Source: JAQUVS01 sp964389735
GTDB taxonomy: Bacteria > Bacillota_I > Bacilli_A > RF39 > UBA660
Direction of reading: 5' to 3'
Assembly: GCA_964389735.1 (NCBI GenBank)
Contig: CAYMEJ010000041.1
Coordinates: forward strand, 1-7,971
Length of the DNA: 7,971 bases
Shown piece after piece: positions 6,130 through 7,971 of the stretch; position 1 is the first letter of the stretch, and every line of letters begins with the position of its first letter. Below the pieces are notes generated by a model. That model searched no databases. It was not told the origin of the DNA and saw nothing but the letters and a program-made list of their open reading frames with translations. The translations under genes and the position numbers were made by a program.

Positions 6130-6513
6130 ATGGCTTATAAAACTAGAAAAAGAAAAGTAAAGAAAAATGTTCCAGAAGGAATAGCACATATTCATTCAAC
6201 ATTTAATAATACAATTACTACACTAACTGATAAAGATGGAAATGCAATTAGTTGGGCTAGTAGTGGAGCAATCGGTTTCAAAGGAAGTAAAAAATCTACT
6301 CCATTTGCTGCTGGTATGGCTGCTGAAGCTGCTGGAAAAGCTGCATATGAAATTGGAATGCGTAAGGTAGAAGTATTTGTTAAAGGTATGGGACCTGGAC
6401 GTGAAACAGCAATTCGTTCATTACAAACAGCTGGTCTTGAAGTTACAACTATTACAGATGTAACACCAATTCCACACAATGGATGTCGTCCACCAAAACG
6501 CCCACGTGGGTAA
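6130..6513 (+). CDS. rpsK: 30S ribosomal protein S11 (uS11)
   Basis: S11 lies on the small-subunit platform near the mRNA exit and the E site. The protein has 127 residues. Conserved stretches are HIHSTFNNTITTLTDKDGN (20-38), SWASSGAIGFKGSKKSTPFA (41-60), VEVFVKGMGPGRE (80-92) and DVTPIPHNGCRPPK (110-123). The Asn117-Gly118 pair matches the site known to become isoaspartate in E. coli S11. The C-terminus ends KRPRG rather than the common KRRRV, a small lineage difference. AAGGAGGT at 6116-6123 gives an excellent ribosome binding site. The long reverse-strand frame across this gene is a codon-bias shadow. Confidence 0.98.
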   Translation: MAYKTRKRKVKKNVPEGIAHIHSTFNNTITTLTDKDGNAISWASSGAIGFKGSKKSTPFAAGMAAEAAGKAAYEIGMRKVEVFVKGMGPGRETAIRSLQTAGLEVTTITDVTPIPHNGCRPPKRPRG

Positions 6514-6537
6514 TTAATTAAAAGGGAGGAAAGTTTC

Positions 6538-7488
6538 ATGTTACAATTTGAAAAACCAATATATAAAATAACTGATTATGTTGAAAATAATTTTTATGGA
6601 AAATTTGAATTAGAACCATTAGAAAGAGGGTTCGGTACTACATTAGGTAATGCTTTAAGAAGAGTTATGTTATCTAGTTTACCTGGTAGTGCAATTAGCA
6701 GTATCAAAATTGATGGAGTTTCTCATGAATTCCAAACAATTGATGGTGTTGTTGAAGATGTAGCTTTAATTATATTAAATTTAAAGGGTGTTGTTATTAA
6801 AAACCATTCTGATGAAAAAAGAATTATCAGATTAAATGCTACAAAAGAAGGTCCTGTAACTGCAGGTGATATCGAAAGAGATGCAGATATCGAAATTTTA
6901 AACCCAGATAAAGTAATAGCTAATATTGCTAAGGGTGGAAAATTAGTTATGGAAATGACTGTATCAAATGGTAGAGGATATGTAAGAGGAGAAGAAAATA
7001 AGAAACTTCTTGGAGACAAGAAAGTTGGTACTATTGCAATTGATTCTTTATATTCACCAATTGAAAGAGTTTCATACGAAGTTGAACCAGCTCGTGTTGG
7101 TCAAGATGAAAGCTATGATAAATTAATTCTTAATGTTTGGACTGATGGTTCAATTAAACCAGAAGAAGCAGTAGCATTAGCATCAAGAATATTAATAGAA
7201 CATTTTGAACTTCTTACTGATTTAAGTAAGATTGCAGATATGACTGGATTAATGATAGAAAAAACTGAAGATCCTAAAGTAAAAGTTTTAGAAACTACAA
7301 TTGAAGATTTAGATTTCTCAGTTCGTGCTTATAACTGTTTAAAAAGAGCAGGAATTCATACATTACAAGATTTAGTAAATAAATCAGAAGGTGATATGAT
7401 GAAAATACGTAATTTAGGAAAGAAATCATTAAAAGAAGTATTAGATAAAGTTAGAGACTTAGGATTATTACTTAGAGATGAAGATTAA
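6538..7488 (+). CDS. rpoA: DNA-directed RNA polymerase alpha subunit
   Basis: Alpha dimerises to start RNA polymerase assembly and binds promoter UP elements and activators. The protein has 316 residues, full length. The N-terminal assembly domain contains LERGFGTTLGNALRRVMLSS (28-47) and HEFQTIDGVVEDV (63-75). A linker around 240-250 leads to the C-terminal domain (about 251-310). DNA-contacting residues are present: R263 and N266 in SVRAYNCL (matching E. coli R265 and N268), and the second helix-hairpin-helix NLGKKSL (292-298). GGGAGGA at 6524-6530 supports the start. Tandem TAA TAG stops end it. Position between rpsK and rplQ is the conserved alpha-operon order. Confidence 0.98.
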   Translation: MLQFEKPIYKITDYVENNFYGKFELEPLERGFGTTLGNALRRVMLSSLPGSAISSIKIDGVSHEFQTIDGVVEDVALIILNLKGVVIKNHSDEKRIIRLNATKEGPVTAGDIERDADIEILNPDKVIANIAKGGKLVMEMTVSNGRGYVRGEENKKLLGDKKVGTIAIDSLYSPIERVSYEVEPARVGQDESYDKLILNVWTDGSIKPEEAVALASRILIEHFELLTDLSKIADMTGLMIEKTEDPKVKVLETTIEDLDFSVRAYNCLKRAGIHTLQDLVNKSEGDMMKIRNLGKKSLKEVLDKVRDLGLLLRDED

Positions 7489-7506
7489 TAGTAAGGAGGA
7501 ATAGAC

Positions 7507-7851
7507 ATGGCATATAGAAAATTAGGTCGTGATAACAAACATAGAAGAAGTATGTTAGCAAACTTAACTAAGGATGTTATTATGAATGAAAGAATCGAAA
7601 CAACAGAAACAAGAGCTAAAGAAGTTCGTAAATTTGTTGATAAAATGATTACTTATGGAAAAAATGGTAGTTTAGTATCTAGAAGACAAGCATTAGCATT
7701 CCTTCAAAATGATACAGAAGCTGTTAAAAAAGTATTTGATGAATTAGCACCAAGATATGCAAATAGAAATGGTGGATATACTAGAATACTTAAAACAAGC
7801 GAAAGAAGAGGAGATAATACTTTAATGGCTATTATCGAATTAGTAAAATAA
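7507..7851 (+). CDS. rplQ: 50S ribosomal protein L17 (bL17)
   Basis: L17 is a large-subunit protein close to the peptide exit tunnel opening. The protein has 114 residues, the short Bacillota form. It starts MAYRKLGRDNKHRRSMLANL and holds ERIETTETRAKEVRKFVDKMI (28-48). It ends with YTRILKTSERRGDNTLMAII (91-110). AAGGAGGA at 7493-7500 precedes the start. It closes the alpha part of the operon: TAA TAA stops are followed within 10 bp by an intrinsic terminator. In Bacilli the next genes are usually the energy-coupling-factor transporter genes and truA, but here a new promoter intervenes first. Confidence 0.98.
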   Translation: MAYRKLGRDNKHRRSMLANLTKDVIMNERIETTETRAKEVRKFVDKMITYGKNGSLVSRRQALAFLQNDTEAVKKVFDELAPRYANRNGGYTRILKTSERRGDNTLMAIIELVK

Positions 7852-7853
7852 TA

Positions 7854-7906
7854 AAAATGACTGTTGAATTCAACAGTTTTTTTGTTATTGATTTTTTAGT
7901 CATTTT
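7854..7906 (+). repeat. 9-bp perfect inverted repeat bracketing the terminator
   Basis: AAAATGACT (7854-7862) and AGTCATTTT (7898-7906) are exact reverse complements separated by 35 bases. The left arm shares three bases (7860-7862) with the terminator stem. The right arm lies in the promoter spacer, just before the extended -10. A long-range helix would therefore compete with part of the terminator hairpin. Whether it matters is unknown. Confidence 0.6.
7860..7883 (+). terminator. Intrinsic terminator of the spc-alpha operon
   Basis: A 7-bp stem (ACTGTTG / CAACAGT) closes a 4-base AATT loop; its inner 16 bases, 7861-7876, form a perfect palindrome. Seven T residues (7877-7883) begin within the last stem pair. 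It begins 8 bases after the rplQ stop at 7851. This is the only hairpin-plus-T-tract seen in the window, so it likely ends the long ribosomal transcript. The reverse strand also has a T-rich run after the hairpin (opposite 7853-7858), so weak bidirectional action is possible. Confidence 0.88.
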
Positions 7907-7916
7907 ATGATATAAT
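7888..7916 (+). promoter_or_regulatory. Housekeeping-sigma promoter for the downstream gene
   Basis: The -35 element TTGATT (7888-7893; 4 of 6 match TTGACA), a 17-bp spacer, and a perfect -10 TATAAT (7911-7916) preceded by the extended TG at 7908-7909 make a strong vegetative promoter. Transcription would start near 7922-7924, giving a leader of roughly 26 bases before ATG 7949. The promoter begins only 4 bp after the terminator T-tract. Confidence 0.85.
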
Positions 7917-7948
7917 ATGTAGCATATTTAAAGAAAAAGGGTTTAAAA

Positions 7949-7971
7949 ATGGAAAAAATTAATGATTCAGG
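7949..7971 (+). CDS. 5' end of an unidentified gene
   Basis: ATG 7949 opens a frame reading MEKINDS before the window ends. AAAGGG at 7936-7941 is a plausible ribosome binding site 7 bp upstream, and the strong promoter at 7888-7916 points into it. Seven residues are too few to identify the product. In Bacilli the usual gene after rplQ is an energy-coupling-factor transporter ATPase (ecfA), but that is a guess from synteny only. Confidence 0.6.

Noticed and set aside
6192..6539. 115-codon open frame on the reverse strand across rpsK
   Set aside because: No ribosome binding site and no recognisable protein; it mirrors the codon bias of rpsK. The same applies to reverse frames in rplF, rplR, rpsE, secY, adk/map and rpoA.
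6868..6896. Direct repeat GATATCGAAA in rpoA
   Set aside because: It encodes the DIERDADIE segment of alpha; a small codon-level repeat with no sign of mobility or regulation.
1..7971. Mobile elements, CRISPR arrays, tRNA genes or a novel system
   Set aside because: No repeats of the right kind, no tRNA-like folds and no unexplained gaps over about 100 bp; the cluster is a conserved housekeeping operon.

Overview
The window holds the 3' part of the spc-alpha ribosomal-protein cluster of an AT-rich Gram-positive-type bacterium. Sixteen genes lie on the + strand with almost no space between them. They are followed by one intrinsic terminator, one strong promoter, and the first codons of a new transcription unit. 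The organism is most likely in the Bacillota, class Bacilli, near the Erysipelotrichales, RF39 or Mollicutes-like lineages. That placement is inferred from four things: the low GC content, near-universal strong AGGAGG Shine-Dalgarno sites, the zinc (CxxC) form of S14, and the absence of rpmD (L30) between rpsE and rplO. UGA is a stop here (secY, adk and map all end in TGA) and tryptophans are TGG, so the genetic code is standard rather than the Mycoplasma code.

Layout: rplE (3' end only), rpsN (zinc type), rpsH, rplF, rplR, rpsE, [no rpmD], rplO, secY, adk, map, infA, rpmJ, rpsM, rpsK, rpoA, rplQ. Gaps run from a 4-bp overlap to 33 bp. No internal promoter or terminator is convincing, so the genes look like one polycistronic unit whose promoter lies upstream of the window. 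From 7860 to 7916 a compact control region contains a hairpin-plus-T-tract terminator and an extended -10 promoter. A gene of unknown identity starts at 7949.

The genes work together in making and exporting proteins. Ribosomal proteins of both subunits are co-expressed with initiation factor IF-1, the SecY translocon channel, methionine aminopeptidase (which trims nascent chains), adenylate kinase (adenylate balance), and the alpha subunit of RNA polymerase.

This is a core housekeeping region and I found no previously undescribed system in it. Points worth a second look are the clean loss of rpmD with a 1-bp rpsE/rplO overlap, a long near-perfect palindrome and a patch of atypical codons inside infA, two Gly-to-Ala changes in the adenylate kinase P-loop, a charge-reversing residue in the conserved S13 motif, and an inverted repeat that brackets the terminator.
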